From assembly GCF_024347055.1 (NCBI RefSeq), contig NZ_AP024895.1, forward strand, positions 1,736,001 to 1,800,000: a stretch of DNA of 64,000 nt, given 5' to 3'. Positions 1 to 9,345 of the stretch are shown one piece after another. The DNA is from Vibrio porteresiae DSM 19223 (GTDB taxonomy: Bacteria; Pseudomonadota; Gammaproteobacteria; Enterobacterales; Vibrionaceae). Below the pieces are notes generated by a model that was not told where the DNA came from, did no database searches, and was given only the letters and a program-made list of their open reading frames with translations. Position 1 is the first letter of the stretch. The number at the start of each line of letters is the position of its first letter. The position numbers and the translations under genes were made by a program.

Positions 1-1
1 T

Positions 2-631
2 GCTTATCCTGTCGATATGCAAACGCTATTTGGCGATACGACCTTTTTGGCTGCCGCGACCAATGTGGAAACTGGCCACGCCGATTACTATCGCGTGACC
101 GAGAAAAACTTGAGTGATGCTTTAGAAGCGACGCAAGCCTTACCTCTGGTCTATCGACATACCCCGTGCTTTTCAAAAGAGTGTTATACCGATGGCGGAG
201 TAGCCGATTCGATCCCAGTACGCGAGGCGTATCGGCGCGGTGCGCGCGACATTACGGTGATTTTATCTCACCCACTGACTTATCGAATGAAAGCGCCGAA
301 ATCGGGATGGTTGATTAAACGGATCTTCTCGCGTTATCCCCACGTGGCTGAGGCGATGGTGCACCGTAATGAAAATTACAATGCCTCGTTAGACTTTATT
401 CATAATCCGCCGCCTGGGGTGCGCATTACTGTGGTTGCGCCTCCTGAAGAATTTCAAGTGAAGCGTTTGACCATGAAAAAAGCGTTGCTCGACCAAGGTT
501 ACCAAATGGGCCTTTGTGCTGGTCGTGAATTGCTCGATACCATCGCTCCGCGCTCTTTACAAACTGACGCACTGACAAGTGATGAGGGCGATACAGAGGC
601 AGAAAGTTCGCTAGCGCTCAGCCAATCTTGA
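2..631 (+). CDS. Patatin-like phospholipase family protein, 5' partial
   Basis: The reading frame is open from the window edge (codons for A-Y-P-V-D precede the first ATG at 17), so the gene begins outside the window and only the C-terminal part is seen. The visible part has the late patatin features: F-x-x-A-A-T-N-x-E-T-G, then the D-G-G box in 'CYTDGGVADSIPV', where the Asp would be the second member of the Ser-Asp dyad. The nucleophile G-x-S-x-G lies upstream of the window. The rest resembles the YjjU-type cytosolic patatin proteins. The substrate is unknown. The C-terminal 20 residues are acidic and serine-rich. The gene ends 138 bases before the DNA ligase gene. Confidence 0.8.
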   Translation, partial: AYPVDMQTLFGDTTFLAAATNVETGHADYYRVTEKNLSDALEATQALPLVYRHTPCFSKECYTDGGVADSIPVREAYRRGARDITVILSHPLTYRMKAPKSGWLIKRIFSRYPHVAEAMVHRNENYNASLDFIHNPPPGVRITVVAPPEEFQVKRLTMKKALLDQGYQMGLCAGRELLDTIAPRSLQTDALTSDEGDTEAESSLALSQS

Positions 632-769
632 GGTGACTCGCAAAGGATTGAGTAACGCTTGGCGATTGCAATACCAACGTTGAGATGTCTCGAAATCTAG
701 GAAAGGCGCGGTAGTGAAGCAACGCGCCCTGCTCGTTTAATAAAGCACTTTGACCGAACGGTGCTTTAT

Positions 770-1642
770 ATGAACTACACAACTCATCCCATGCTGCTTT
801 CTCCCATCGCCATTGTTCTTGGTGGCGGTGCCATTACTTCTATTTCCTACGTCAGTGTTGCGGCGACTGCTCCAGCTGTGGCGTTAGCCAAAGAGTATCG
901 TTCTGGGACTGATCTCTCCCGTTATTGGATCAGCGAGAAATACGATGGGATTCGCGCCATATGGACGGGCAAACAGCTCGTGACCAAAAGTGGCAAGCCG
1001 ATTCATGCTCCCAAATGGTTTGTTGCCAATTTGCCGAATCGCATGATTGAAGGCGAACTTTGGGCAGGGCGTGGCCAATTTGCGACAGTTCAGCAAACGG
1101 TGTTAGATACCACCGCTGATAATGTGCAATGGCAAAAGATTCGTTGGATGGTGTTTGATATGCCACAAGAGTCAGGCTTTTATCCAGCTCGCTACAAGGT
1201 ACTTAATGATTGGGTTGAACAAGCCCATCTTGCTCATGTTCGCGTGGCACCTCAAAAAGTGCTGCATTCAGAGCAAGCCTTAACGGACTATTTGCAAACC
1301 CTCAGTGATGCAGGTGCAGAAGGATTGATGCTGCATGCGATTGATCAGCCGTATCAAGCAGGCCGAAGTGACGACCTTCTCAAATGGAAAACCTATCAAG
1401 ATGCAGAAGCGGTGGTGATTGGTTATCGCGCTGGGAAAGGACGTTGGCATGGCATGATGGGGGCAATACAAGTACGCATGACGAATGGCAAAGAGTTCTA
1501 TATTGGCAGTGGTTTTAGTGACGAGGAGCGTGCACATCCGCCGAAGATTGGGACTGTGATTACCTATCGTTACAACGGTATAAATGACAATGGTAAACCC
1601 AAATTTGCCCGCTATATGCGCGAACGAGCTGCTGGCTATTGA
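770..1642 (+). CDS. ligE: Periplasmic ATP-dependent DNA ligase (LigE type)
   Basis: A protein of 290 residues carrying the nucleotidyltransferase motif I E-K-Y-D-G-I-R with the adenylated lysine at about residue 57, followed by E-G-E-L-W (motif III), an E-G-L-M-L segment (motif IV) and L-K-W-K (motif V). A short OB domain completes it. The N-terminal 40 residues are hydrophobic and end in A-x-A-like sites, which fits a signal peptide; LigE enzymes are minimal ligases exported to the periplasm and linked to DNA uptake in naturally competent bacteria. I chose the ATG at 770; a GTG at 761 and an ATG at 791 are alternatives, and no clear Shine-Dalgarno sequence decides it. The 3' end overlaps the convergent lipoprotein gene by 7 bases. 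Confidence 0.85.
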   Translation: MNYTTHPMLLSPIAIVLGGGAITSISYVSVAATAPAVALAKEYRSGTDLSRYWISEKYDGIRAIWTGKQLVTKSGKPIHAPKWFVANLPNRMIEGELWAGRGQFATVQQTVLDTTADNVQWQKIRWMVFDMPQESGFYPARYKVLNDWVEQAHLAHVRVAPQKVLHSEQALTDYLQTLSDAGAEGLMLHAIDQPYQAGRSDDLLKWKTYQDAEAVVIGYRAGKGRWHGMMGAIQVRMTNGKEFYIGSGFSDEERAHPPKIGTVITYRYNGINDNGKPKFARYMRERAAGY

Positions 1643-2679
1643 CCGACTTTGACACCACATCGTTTGAACAGCGCTTGCCAATAGGCGACATGATCTAATG
1701 TTGCTTGGCGAAAAGCGTGGTGGACGGTTTCGATAGGAAATGGCGAGTTCTCATGGGAAAACGGCGTCAGATCGTTAGCAATACTTAAATAGGCGCTATC
1801 AACTTGCGCTAAGTAGGGTTGAATCTCCCCAATATAGAATTTGCGAAACACATTTTGGAGACGAGTCACTTTGGTTGGATCGCGTTGTGGGCCACACAGA
1901 ATAAGGTTATCGTTACGCTGTAACTGTGAGGTAAGCGTCGTTAACCAATCGGTTAGGTTAGTCATAGAGAAGAACAGGTCGCCTAATAATGGCTGAGTTT
2001 CAAAGGTTTGCTGATAAGGTGTAATAGGCGTTGGACGATCTGCCTTATCCGGGTTATCGATATAATCATCCCAGTTTTTGAGTTTCTTTAACGCGGGCTT
2101 TATCGTGCCGTAATCACGTTGTGACCAATACCAACGGTGACTGGCTAACTGAGCACGCATTGCTTCACTGGTAAACAGCAAGTTATTCCAATGTTGGGTG
2201 AGTTCCGTGCGCTTGAGCTGGCGAATGTCTCCTAATCGTTGCCGTAATGCTTGATCAATTTTAGGCTCGATTAAGCAGCGGGCTAATCCCTCATAGAGGG
2301 TCACTTGATAATCAAGATTACGAAAATCATCTTGCACTTTACCCAAGATAGAATTGCGCTCCGCAATCGCATCAAATAGAGCACAATAACGCAGCTGATA
2401 ACTGTCGAGCAAACCTAAGCTGATAGGCTCAATATCGATAAGCAGTTGGCGTTTATCGGCTAGACGTTGAGCATGTATGGCAGGAGCTGCGTGCGCTTCG
2501 ACTTGTTGCACTGAGGCGATACGGGCTAAGTAAGTATTAAGGGAGGATTCGATGTCGCTTTGTTTGGGCTGACAGGCACTTAGCACCATACTAAAGAGGC
2601 CGAAACAGAGCAGACTCGCTAGATGTCGAGCAAGTCTGCTGCATTTTACATAGAGGATGAGGTTATGCTGCCACACCAT
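1636..2679 (-). CDS. DUF3080 family lipoprotein
   Basis: A predicted lipoprotein of about 347 residues: a hydrophobic stretch ends in the lipobox V-L-S-A-C followed by Q-P-K-Q. The mature part is alpha-helical with no recognisable catalytic motif. I assign it from memory to the DUF3080 family of Vibrio and related gammaproteobacteria; no function is known to me. The gene follows norM on the same strand, and its start lies within the end of norM (overlap about 17 bases), so the two are probably cotranscribed and translationally coupled. The start is uncertain: ATG at 2679 is preferred, but a GTG at 2703 and a TTG at 2685 are in frame. Confidence 0.7.
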   Translation of the reverse strand: MVWQHNLILYVKCSRLARHLASLLCFGLFSMVLSACQPKQSDIESSLNTYLARIASVQQVEAHAAPAIHAQRLADKRQLLIDIEPISLGLLDSYQLRYCALFDAIAERNSILGKVQDDFRNLDYQVTLYEGLARCLIEPKIDQALRQRLGDIRQLKRTELTQHWNNLLFTSEAMRAQLASHRWYWSQRDYGTIKPALKKLKNWDDYIDNPDKADRPTPITPYQQTFETQPLLGDLFFSMTNLTDWLTTLTSQLQRNDNLILCGPQRDPTKVTRLQNVFRKFYIGEIQPYLAQVDSAYLSIANDLTPFSHENSPFPIETVHHAFRQATLDHVAYWQALFKRCGVKVGQ

Positions 2680-4036
2680 AGCCAAGTTTCTCAGCTCCGC
2701 CACGTTTCTGTATCCAGTATAGACGGTAACCCAGCATCAGTGCTGCAGAGCTTAGACCGACAATAAACCCTATCCAGAAACCTTTCGCGCCCATTGCTGG
2801 CACGACCCAATCGGTTAAACCGAGAATATAACCTGTCGGTAAACCTAATATCCAATAAGCAATAAAGGTGCGTACAAAGATCGCGCTCATATCTTTGTAG
2901 CCGCGCAAAGCACCGCTCGCCACCACCTGCACCGCATCAGTACATTGATAAATTGCGGCAAGGGTCAATAGTTGCATTGCCAGTTCAATCACCGCTCTAT
3001 TGTGCGTATAAAGCAGCGACACTTGCTCTTTAAACAGCAAAGTCGCGGTTGCCGTAAGTATGGCGGTACTTACAGCCAGCATCAATGCGACATTCGATGC
3101 GACCGTTGCACCGCGCAGATCTTCCGAGCCCAGTTTGTTACCCACACGAATTGAAACCGCAGCACCAATGCTCATTGGCAGCATAAAAATCAAAGCAGAA
3201 AAGTTAATCGCGACTTGGTGCGCAGCCACAATCAACGGCCCAAGTGGTGAAATTAATAACGACACCAACGCAAAAAGAGTGATTTCAAAAAAGAGCGCCG
3301 CCGCAACCGGAAAGCCTAAGCGAAATAGCTTAATCTGTTCTTTCCACTGTGGTTTATGAAAGGTATCAAATAGGGCAATGTGCGCTAGACGCTTCGAGGT
3401 CACCACGTAGAAAAACAGCATAAACAGCATCAGCCAATACACAATAGCGGTAGCTACGCCGCAACCAACACCACCTAAAGCGGGCGCGCCGAATTTACCG
3501 TACACAAAAATCCAGTTCAGCGGGATGTTGCATAGTAGGCCGATAAAACCAATCACCATTGCGGGTTTGGTTAATGCCATTCCGTCGGTATAACTGCGTA
3601 GTGCTTGAAACAGCAAAAACGCAGGAGCGGCAAATACAATGGCGTGTAAGTAACCAATGGTCTTTTGTGCCATCACCGCTTCAATGCCCATGGCTTTTAC
3701 CACGATACCCATGTTGAGCACTATGGCAATAATGGGCACAGACAGGATTAACGCCATGATGATCCCTTGTTGGATTTCAAACGGGATCTTATGTTGTCTG
3801 CCAGCGCCATTGAGCTGTGCCACAACGGGCACCAGTGACATCAGTAAGCCGATACCAAACAACACAATGGGAAACCAGAGACTGGCCGCAACAGAGACAG
3901 AAGCCATATCGGTCGCACTGACACCGCCGGCCATAATGGTATCGACAAATCCCATCCCCGTTTGGGCGATAGAGGCGATCAATACCGGGAAGGCCAATTT
4001 GATGAGATTGGCAGCTTCTTTTTTATAATGATGCAC
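2663..4036 (-). CDS. norM: MATE family multidrug efflux pump NorM
   Basis: A polytopic membrane protein of 457 residues with twelve hydrophobic segments and the MATE hallmarks near the start (F-P-V-L-I-A-S then T-G-M-G-F-V-D-T-I-M-A-G). It matches Vibrio NorM throughout, the Na+-driven exporter of norfloxacin and cationic dyes. The frame is open further upstream to a TTG at 4063, but the GTG at 4036 has GGAG six bases ahead and gives an N-terminus (M-H-H-Y-K-K-E-A) like that of V. cholerae NorM, so I start there. It is divergent from ribE, with about 120 bases between the starts, and heads a pair with the DUF3080 lipoprotein. Confidence 0.93.
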   Translation of the reverse strand: MHHYKKEAANLIKLAFPVLIASIAQTGMGFVDTIMAGGVSATDMASVSVAASLWFPIVLFGIGLLMSLVPVVAQLNGAGRQHKIPFEIQQGIIMALILSVPIIAIVLNMGIVVKAMGIEAVMAQKTIGYLHAIVFAAPAFLLFQALRSYTDGMALTKPAMVIGFIGLLCNIPLNWIFVYGKFGAPALGGVGCGVATAIVYWLMLFMLFFYVVTSKRLAHIALFDTFHKPQWKEQIKLFRLGFPVAAALFFEITLFALVSLLISPLGPLIVAAHQVAINFSALIFMLPMSIGAAVSIRVGNKLGSEDLRGATVASNVALMLAVSTAILTATATLLFKEQVSLLYTHNRAVIELAMQLLTLAAIYQCTDAVQVVASGALRGYKDMSAIFVRTFIAYWILGLPTGYILGLTDWVVPAMGAKGFWIGFIVGLSSAALMLGYRLYWIQKRGGAEKLGYGVAA

Positions 4037-4156
4037 AAACAACTCCAGATAAGGTACTCCCAAAGAGGATCTAGGATAGATTGGAAGAGAGTACTAGAGA
4101 GAATGATAAAGAAATGTCAAACTAAGCTCCATGAAAAACTAGAGGAAAATGAAAAT

Positions 4157-4765
4157 ATGTTTACCGGTATTGTGCAGGGTACAGCGAAGGTCATCGCGAT
4201 TGAAAAAAAAGAGCAATTTCAAACTCACACTGTCGAATTATCACCTCCTCTAAATGAGAACATCGAGATCGGCGCATCGGTTGCCCATAACGGTTGCTGC
4301 CTTACTGTAACAGCGATCAATGGCGATTTGGTCTCCTTTGATTTGATGCAAGCGACGTTACGCTTAACCAACTTAGGTCAATTGAATGTGGGTGATAGCG
4401 TTAATATTGAACGAGCTGCGCGTTATGGCGATGAGATTGGCGGTCATACCATGTCTGGGCATATCACAACGGTCGCTCCGATTGTCGAGATTGTCGCTAC
4501 GCCAAATAACAAAACATTGTGGTTTGAATTACCTCAAGAGTTTATGAAATATGTGTTAGCTAAAGGCTTTATTGGTTTAGATGGCTGTTCATTGACCATA
4601 GGGGAAGTTGAAGGGCAACGTTTTAGTGTGCATTTGATCCCAGAAACTCTAGAAAGAACGCTGTTTGGCAGACGCATAGTGGGAGAGCAGATCAACGTAG
4701 AGATCGATCCACAAACTCAGGCTATCGTAGACACCGTTGAGCGAGTTATGGCACAACGCGTTTAA
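4157..4765 (+). CDS. ribE: Riboflavin synthase, alpha subunit
   Basis: A 202-residue protein made of two tandem lumazine-binding barrels: the N-terminal copy starts M-F-T-G-I-V-Q-G and includes G-C-C-L-T-V, and the second copy includes G-H-T-M-S-G-H and D-G-C-S-L-T-I. It dismutates two 6,7-dimethyl-8-ribityllumazine molecules to riboflavin, the last step of the pathway, in the cytoplasm. The ATG at 4157 is chosen because GAGGAAA lies upstream and the family always begins M-F-T-G; the open frame reaches further upstream but is not protein-like there. It stands alone, divergent from norM. I see no FMN riboswitch in the short leader. Confidence 0.95.
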   Translation: MFTGIVQGTAKVIAIEKKEQFQTHTVELSPPLNENIEIGASVAHNGCCLTVTAINGDLVSFDLMQATLRLTNLGQLNVGDSVNIERAARYGDEIGGHTMSGHITTVAPIVEIVATPNNKTLWFELPQEFMKYVLAKGFIGLDGCSLTIGEVEGQRFSVHLIPETLERTLFGRRIVGEQINVEIDPQTQAIVDTVERVMAQRV

Positions 4766-4820
4766 CGTTAACCCGATGAAAGCGCCACACGGTAATTAGC
4801 AGTGGCGCTTGGTGGTGACG

Positions 4821-5024
4821 TTAGAAATATTGTTCATCATCAGCATCGACATAAATGTCCACATCGTTGTTTTGTTCATCCACATTAAGGTTGAAATGGA
4901 TTGGGTTACAACAGGCTGGACAATCGTCGTAAAACTCTTCACTTCCCAGTGAGGTGTCAAAACTGACCGGAACGTGATGCCCGCAGTGAGGGCATTCAAT
5001 GGTTCTACCAATCATTTTTTTCAT
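4821..5024 (-). CDS. CPXCG motif-containing cysteine-rich protein
   Basis: A 67-residue acidic protein with two cysteine pairs, C-P-H-C-G near residue 10 and C-P-A-C-C about 25 residues later, which together can form a zinc ribbon. The C-terminus is strongly acidic (D-V-D-I-Y-V-D-A-D-D-E). It fits the CPXCG small protein family; no function is known to me. The ATG at 5024 has GAGGA seven bases upstream; the longer open frame to 5054 lacks such support. It stands alone between ribE and the fructosamine kinase gene, with its own short leader. Confidence 0.8.
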   Translation of the reverse strand: MKKMIGRTIECPHCGHHVPVSFDTSLGSEEFYDDCPACCNPIHFNLNVDEQNNDVDIYVDADDEQYF

Positions 5025-5195
5025 GATGGATTCCTCGCTACCAATCACTATCAATTAATAATGACCATCAATGTAATAGTAATCGGTAGAGGAAATTTCG
5101 CCGCTGATTAGCGCTGATTTTGACACTTTTATTTCTCTATCAGCAGCGAAAATCAACGGCGATGGGGCTATCACTTTAAAATGACTCACTATTTG

Positions 5196-6062
5196 CTAGT
5201 AAGCATAAATCTTATCAATCAGCGCTTGTGCTTCCATTAGGTAATGACCACCGAACAGGTTACAGTGATTAAGTAAGTGATAGAGGTTATAGATGTGTTT
5301 GCGCTCTTCATAGCCAATATCCAGCGGATAAATGCTTTCATAGGCTTGATAGAATTCGGCCTGAAAACCCCCAAACAGCTCTGTCATTGCAATATCGCAT
5401 TCTCGATCGCCCCAATAGCAAGCCGGATCATAGGCGATAGGCCCAATAGGGCATTCACCCGCATTACCACTCCATAGATCTCCATGCAGTAACGCTGGAC
5501 GCGGGGAATGATGGATCAGCTTTTCTTTAATGAGATCAACGAATTCAGCAATATTGGTCAGCTCAATGCCTTTTTCATGGAGTAATTGCAGCTGCCAGCC
5601 GATCCGTTGTTCAGCAAAAAAGAGATGCCATTTACTGGCCCATTGATTGGGTTGCAAAGTGGTGCCGATGTAGTTGTCTTCATCAAAACCGTACTGCTTT
5701 TGCTCACCCCATTGATGTAATTGAGCCAGCTGGATGCCAAAGTCTCGGCTGGTATGGGCATGTTCTAAGGGTTTGGTAGGCAGGTAATTTAAGATGATGA
5801 ACGCGTGTTCTTTGGTGTGTCCGGTAAGAACCACTTCTGGCACAAAGAGCGTTGCGGTCTCTTTAAGAGCTTTCAATGAGATCTCTTCGGCCAAAAACTG
5901 AGGCAAACACTCCTTGTCGTTCACTTTGACAAAGTAACGTTCTCTGCCATCACTGATCATATAGGATTGGCTAATATCCCCGCCGGAGAGAGGATGCTTT
6001 TCTTGAATCTGATAGTCAAACATCAGTACATCTGAAAGTTGTTGAGCTATTGCAGGCCACAT
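5196..6062 (-). CDS. yniA: Fructosamine kinase family protein
   Basis: A 288-residue kinase of the fructosamine-3-kinase/aminoglycoside phosphotransferase fold. The catalytic loop is seen as L-L-H-G-D-L-W-S-G-N, with the catalytic Asp, and the metal-binding segment follows as A-Y-D-P-A-C-Y-W-G-D. Family members phosphorylate ketosamines formed by glycation so that the sugar can detach from amines; the bacterial substrate here is not shown. The start at 6062 has AGGAGGG six bases upstream, which rules out the longer frame. It is a single gene, with about 400 bases of non-coding DNA upstream. Confidence 0.87.
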   Translation of the reverse strand: MWPAIAQQLSDVLMFDYQIQEKHPLSGGDISQSYMISDGRERYFVKVNDKECLPQFLAEEISLKALKETATLFVPEVVLTGHTKEHAFIILNYLPTKPLEHAHTSRDFGIQLAQLHQWGEQKQYGFDEDNYIGTTLQPNQWASKWHLFFAEQRIGWQLQLLHEKGIELTNIAEFVDLIKEKLIHHSPRPALLHGDLWSGNAGECPIGPIAYDPACYWGDRECDIAMTELFGGFQAEFYQAYESIYPLDIGYEERKHIYNLYHLLNHCNLFGGHYLMEAQALIDKIYAY

Positions 6063-6458
6063 ATGAAACCCTCCTAAACACACCACTGTTCAAACTTTAA
6101 GCTATTTTAGTTGAACTATGAGAGGTAAGCTATTTGCATGCCTATCATTTTATTAATTTTTCTGATTTATCGAGGGAATGATCGCAAACTGTGATCAAGA
6201 TTGAAATATAAATAGAGTGATATTTATAGAACTCATTCTTAGTCCAGAGAGATTCTGACTATACTTATCAACAAGTAAGCACGTTGGTTTTCACGTTGTT
6301 ACCCGTGATATGGGCTAGGTATTGAGGACGAAAAAGGGAGCTTGTTCAACTAATTGCTGGAAAATACAGCAAACAGCTATTCAGCTCTGTGAAAATTCGT
6401 GTTCATGGCTTAGTATTGAATTGAGTTTATCGTCTGGCAGTAGAAGCGGAGAATAAAA
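6063..6458. other. Intergenic region, no gene seen
   Basis: About 396 bases between two divergent genes, so it should hold both promoters. It is AT-rich. One symmetric element is visible: TGATC at 6179 and GATCA at 6193, separated by 9 bases. It is too widely spaced for a CRP or FNR box and I cannot assign it. I see no RNA gene. Confidence 0.5.
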
Positions 6459-6800
6459 GTGGTTGTAGAAACCGATGGTTACCTAGCTCTCATTGAGCAC
6501 CTCTCTTTTAATTTGGATGTATTTACCGATGAAGGTGATACAGGCAAAGAGAGTGTGGAAGATGTGGTCACTGACATGGTGGCAAGTAATATCATGGCCA
6601 TTTTTGAGCAAAATCCAGAATTACACTCTAGCGTTCGCTTTCAACTGTTGAAAGAAGCTGACATGGTCGTTGAAGATTTAGGGGAAGTGCTTGCTGGTGT
6701 ATGGCATAAATCAGCCACTAACCAACAAATCATCTTCCTTGATGAGTACATTGCACTAGTGAAAAACTTGTTTGACTCTGCTGTTGCTACTTACGATTAA
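6459..6800 (+). CDS. DUF3802 family protein
   Basis: A 113-residue acidic, largely helical cytosolic protein (E-S-V-E-D-V-V-T-D-M-V and E-A-D-M-V-V-E-D-L-G). I place it from memory in DUF3802, a family confined to Vibrio and close relatives, with no known function. Translation starts at a GTG; GGAGAA lies about seven bases upstream. No signal peptide or membrane segment. The end is 9 bases from the end of the convergent NlpC/P60 gene. Confidence 0.72.
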   Translation: MVVETDGYLALIEHLSFNLDVFTDEGDTGKESVEDVVTDMVASNIMAIFEQNPELHSSVRFQLLKEADMVVEDLGEVLAGVWHKSATNQQIIFLDEYIALVKNLFDSAVATYD

Positions 6801-6808
6801 TCAAATAG

Positions 6809-7345
6809 TTAGTTGGGGCGATAAATTCGTCTAAATTGCCAAAATTTACTCGCCCAATAGGGATTATCTAAGCGCGATATGATGACGCCTTTTGATGAAG
6901 AGGCATGCATAAAGCGCTGATTACCAATATAGACTCCTACATGCTCTGAATGGCGACTAATACGAAAGAAAACTAAGTCACCGTAATGAGCTTCATTACT
7001 CGCAATTTGGGTTCCTACCTTGCTTTGACTCTGTGTGGTTCTTGGTAACGCAATTTGCCAAGCATCTTGAAATGCGATCTGCACGAAGGCAGAACAGTCC
7101 ACTCCAGATTGTGTCTCTCCACCCCAACGATAAGGCACACCTTCCCATTGCTGATAGACATCAAACAACGATCGTTCATTGACTTCGTTCGTTTTGGCTA
7201 TGGAGTCGGGTGGCGTGCTATGGGCTTGCAAAGTATTCGATTCTGGTTTGGCAGCACATCCATTAAGAATTAGGCCGACCGCTACTGAGAGCAAACCACG
7301 CCGAAACGCTTTTCGAGTTAATAATCGTTGTAGGGGTAACATCAT
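6809..7345 (-). CDS. NlpC/P60 (C40) peptidase lipoprotein
   Basis: A 178-residue exported lipoprotein: a basic N-terminus (L-T-R-K-A-F-R-R) and hydrophobic stretch end in L-N-G-C-A-A. The C40 cysteine peptidase domain follows, with the nucleophile in G-V-D-C-S-A-F-V, the catalytic His in S-E-H-V-G-V-Y-I-G and the third polar residue in the F-M-H-A-S-S segment. Relatives (Spr/MepS, NlpC) cut the D-Glu to diaminopimelate bond or cross-bridges of peptidoglycan stem peptides. The start is taken at the ATG at 7345; a GTG at 7351 and a second ATG at 7342 also fit. It is a single gene. Confidence 0.87.
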   Translation of the reverse strand: MMLPLQRLLTRKAFRRGLLSVAVGLILNGCAAKPESNTLQAHSTPPDSIAKTNEVNERSLFDVYQQWEGVPYRWGGETQSGVDCSAFVQIAFQDAWQIALPRTTQSQSKVGTQIASNEAHYGDLVFFRISRHSEHVGVYIGNQRFMHASSSKGVIISRLDNPYWASKFWQFRRIYRPN

Positions 7346-7555
7346 TATCACAATCTAAGTAAAAGTCTGTCATTGAAACGCAATTGCATACAGTGTGCGT
7401 CAATGGAGTATAAACGTAGCGAAAGAATCTTGCCTAAATCGATGCAGAGCGCTGCGACTATGGTATTGAATCTGAGGAAATCCACATCCATCACTAGCAT
7501 CTAGGCTAGGTAGGCAGTAAAATCGCCGCCAATCATTTTTAAGCTCACATCCATC

Positions 7556-8299
7556 ATGCGAATTCACGGTTTTCATCAACTTTATCAACACCGTTTAGCC
7601 TTGTCGACTCGACCTTTTGCCGCCCGCGGCGCCAAAATTGAACGTTGTCCTTATTGCCGCGTTGAAACGCGTGTTTGTTTGTGTCAGTACCAACCGAATA
7701 TTGAGACACAGATAGCGGTGCTTCTTTTGGTCTCAGACAACGAAGTATTCAAGCCAAGTAATACCGGTCGTTTGATAGCAGATACCGTAAAAGAGACTTA
7801 TGTTTATCAATGGAGTCGGACTGAACCTTCGGCAGATATGTTAGCGTTACTGAGTCATCCTGATTACTTTCCGGTGCTTGTGTTTCCTGCAGAAACGCCA
7901 GAAGATGAGGCGCGAACGATTAATCCCGGTTCGTTACCATCCGAAGGACGTAAACCGCTGCTGATCTTCTTAGATGGCAGTTGGCGTGAAGCGAAAAGAA
8001 TTTTGCGTAAGTCGCCTTATTTGGCGGCGCTGCCTATGATCTCTATTCATCCTCAAACCTTGTCTGAGTATGTAATGCGTAAATCGGACAATGAACAGCA
8101 TTTGGCCACGGCTGAAGTTGCTGCATTGGTGTTTGAGAGTGTCGGTGAGTCAATCGGTGCTCAGACCCTACATTATTGGTTTGAGGCATTTAAAGAGAGT
8201 TACATGATGGGCAAAAGTCGCTGTGCGCATAATGTCGAACGTCCCGCGTTACAACGATATTTATCCCTAGGTGCCCATTCTCTCAACGACGTCGCTTAA
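7556..8299 (+). CDS. tapT: tRNA-uridine aminocarboxypropyltransferase (DTW domain)
   Basis: A 247-residue protein with an N-terminal zinc ribbon (C-P-Y-C near residue 32 and C-L-C about ten residues on) and the DTW-family signature L-D-G-S-W-R-E-A-K-R. E. coli TapT (YfiP) of this family transfers the aminocarboxypropyl group of S-adenosylmethionine to U47 of tRNA, making acp3U. The ATG at 7556 gives the expected full length. The downstream nagK gene starts 38 bases after the stop, so the two may share a transcript. Confidence 0.85.
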   Translation: MRIHGFHQLYQHRLALSTRPFAARGAKIERCPYCRVETRVCLCQYQPNIETQIAVLLLVSDNEVFKPSNTGRLIADTVKETYVYQWSRTEPSADMLALLSHPDYFPVLVFPAETPEDEARTINPGSLPSEGRKPLLIFLDGSWREAKRILRKSPYLAALPMISIHPQTLSEYVMRKSDNEQHLATAEVAALVFESVGESIGAQTLHYWFEAFKESYMMGKSRCAHNVERPALQRYLSLGAHSLNDVA

Positions 8300-8336
8300 G
8301 GCGCAGATAAAGCACAACGCAATAGAAGGGCAAGCC

Positions 8337-9245
8337 ATGTATTACGGTTTCGATATTGGTGGCACTAAAATCGAGTTTGGTGCGTTTGATGAACAATTTG
8401 AGCGCGTTGCTACTGAACGTGTCGCTACGCCAACCCACAATTATCCAGCGCTTATTGCTGTTATTACGGAGTTAGTCACTCGTTATGACGCACAGTTTGC
8501 GACTCAAGGTAAAGTGGGATTGGGTATTCCTGGCGTCGAAGGTCGTGATGGTACGTTATTAACCGCCAATATCCCAGCCGCGTTTCGTCAACCTTTTCGC
8601 CGTGATGTAGAAAAGGCGTTGTCTCGATCTGTCAGCATTGAAAATGATGCAAATTGCTTTGCTCTGTCTGAAGCGTGGGCTCCTTCTTGCCAAGGGTATT
8701 CATCGGTTTTGGGACTCATTTTAGGGACTGGCGTTGGGGGCGGTTGGATTCAAAATGGCAAAGTGTGGTCGGGATACAATCATGTGGCGGGTGAAATCGG
8801 CCATATGCGTTTGCCGATGGACGCCTGGTTCGCCTTAGGTGAGAATGCTCCTATTTGGGAGTGTGGATGTGGGCAAAAAGGGTGTATTGAAACTTATTTG
8901 TCCGGGCGTGGTTTCGAGCGTTTATATCAACATTGGCATGAGGAAACGTTGTCGGCCCAGCAGATCATGGCGCGCTATAGTGCAGGTGATGTGGCGACTA
9001 TCGAGTATGTTGAGCGTTTTCTTGATGTACTTGCGATCACTTTAGCCAATCTGTTGACTGTGCTTGATCCTGACGCGGTGGTACTGGGTGGCGGTTTGTC
9101 CAATATAGAGCTGCTGTATCAAGAACTGCCTCAGCGCATCACACCTTATCTGCTCCCCATTGCGCACTGTCCTCCCATTCTCGCTGCCCGTTACGGTGAT
9201 GCTGGTGGCGTGCGAGGTGCCGCACTTTTGAATTACCGAGCTTAA
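8337..9245 (+). CDS. nagK: N-acetyl-D-glucosamine kinase (ROK family)
   Basis: A 302-residue ROK sugar kinase, the length of E. coli NagK. It begins M-Y-Y-G-F-D-I-G-G-T-K, the phosphate-binding motif; the catalytic Asp is in E-N-D-A-N-C-F; the ROK zinc site is intact as G-E-I-G-H-M then C-G-C-G-Q-K-G-C-I-E-T-Y. It phosphorylates GlcNAc released by cell wall or chitin recycling. The ATG at 8337 is chosen because the family begins here; the open frame runs upstream into tapT. A rho-independent terminator follows. Confidence 0.92.
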   Translation: MYYGFDIGGTKIEFGAFDEQFERVATERVATPTHNYPALIAVITELVTRYDAQFATQGKVGLGIPGVEGRDGTLLTANIPAAFRQPFRRDVEKALSRSVSIENDANCFALSEAWAPSCQGYSSVLGLILGTGVGGGWIQNGKVWSGYNHVAGEIGHMRLPMDAWFALGENAPIWECGCGQKGCIETYLSGRGFERLYQHWHEETLSAQQIMARYSAGDVATIEYVERFLDVLAITLANLLTVLDPDAVVLGGGLSNIELLYQELPQRITPYLLPIAHCPPILAARYGDAGGVRGAALLNYRA

Positions 9246-9280
9246 GAGTAAAAAATTAAGCAAATAAAAGAAAAAATAAA

Positions 9281-9304
9281 AAAGAGAAACCGAAGTTTCT
9301 CTTT
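9281..9304. terminator. Bidirectional rho-independent terminator (nagK / DUF2960)
   Basis: A 10-bp stem AAAGAGAAAC / GTTTCTCTTT closes a CGAA tetraloop, with T-rich sequence on one side and A-rich on the other. It serves nagK on the plus strand and the convergent DUF2960 gene on the minus strand. Confidence 0.85.
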
Positions 9305-9345
9305 TTTATGGCGCTGAGGTTAGCCCTCAGTGACAAGCGTTTGGT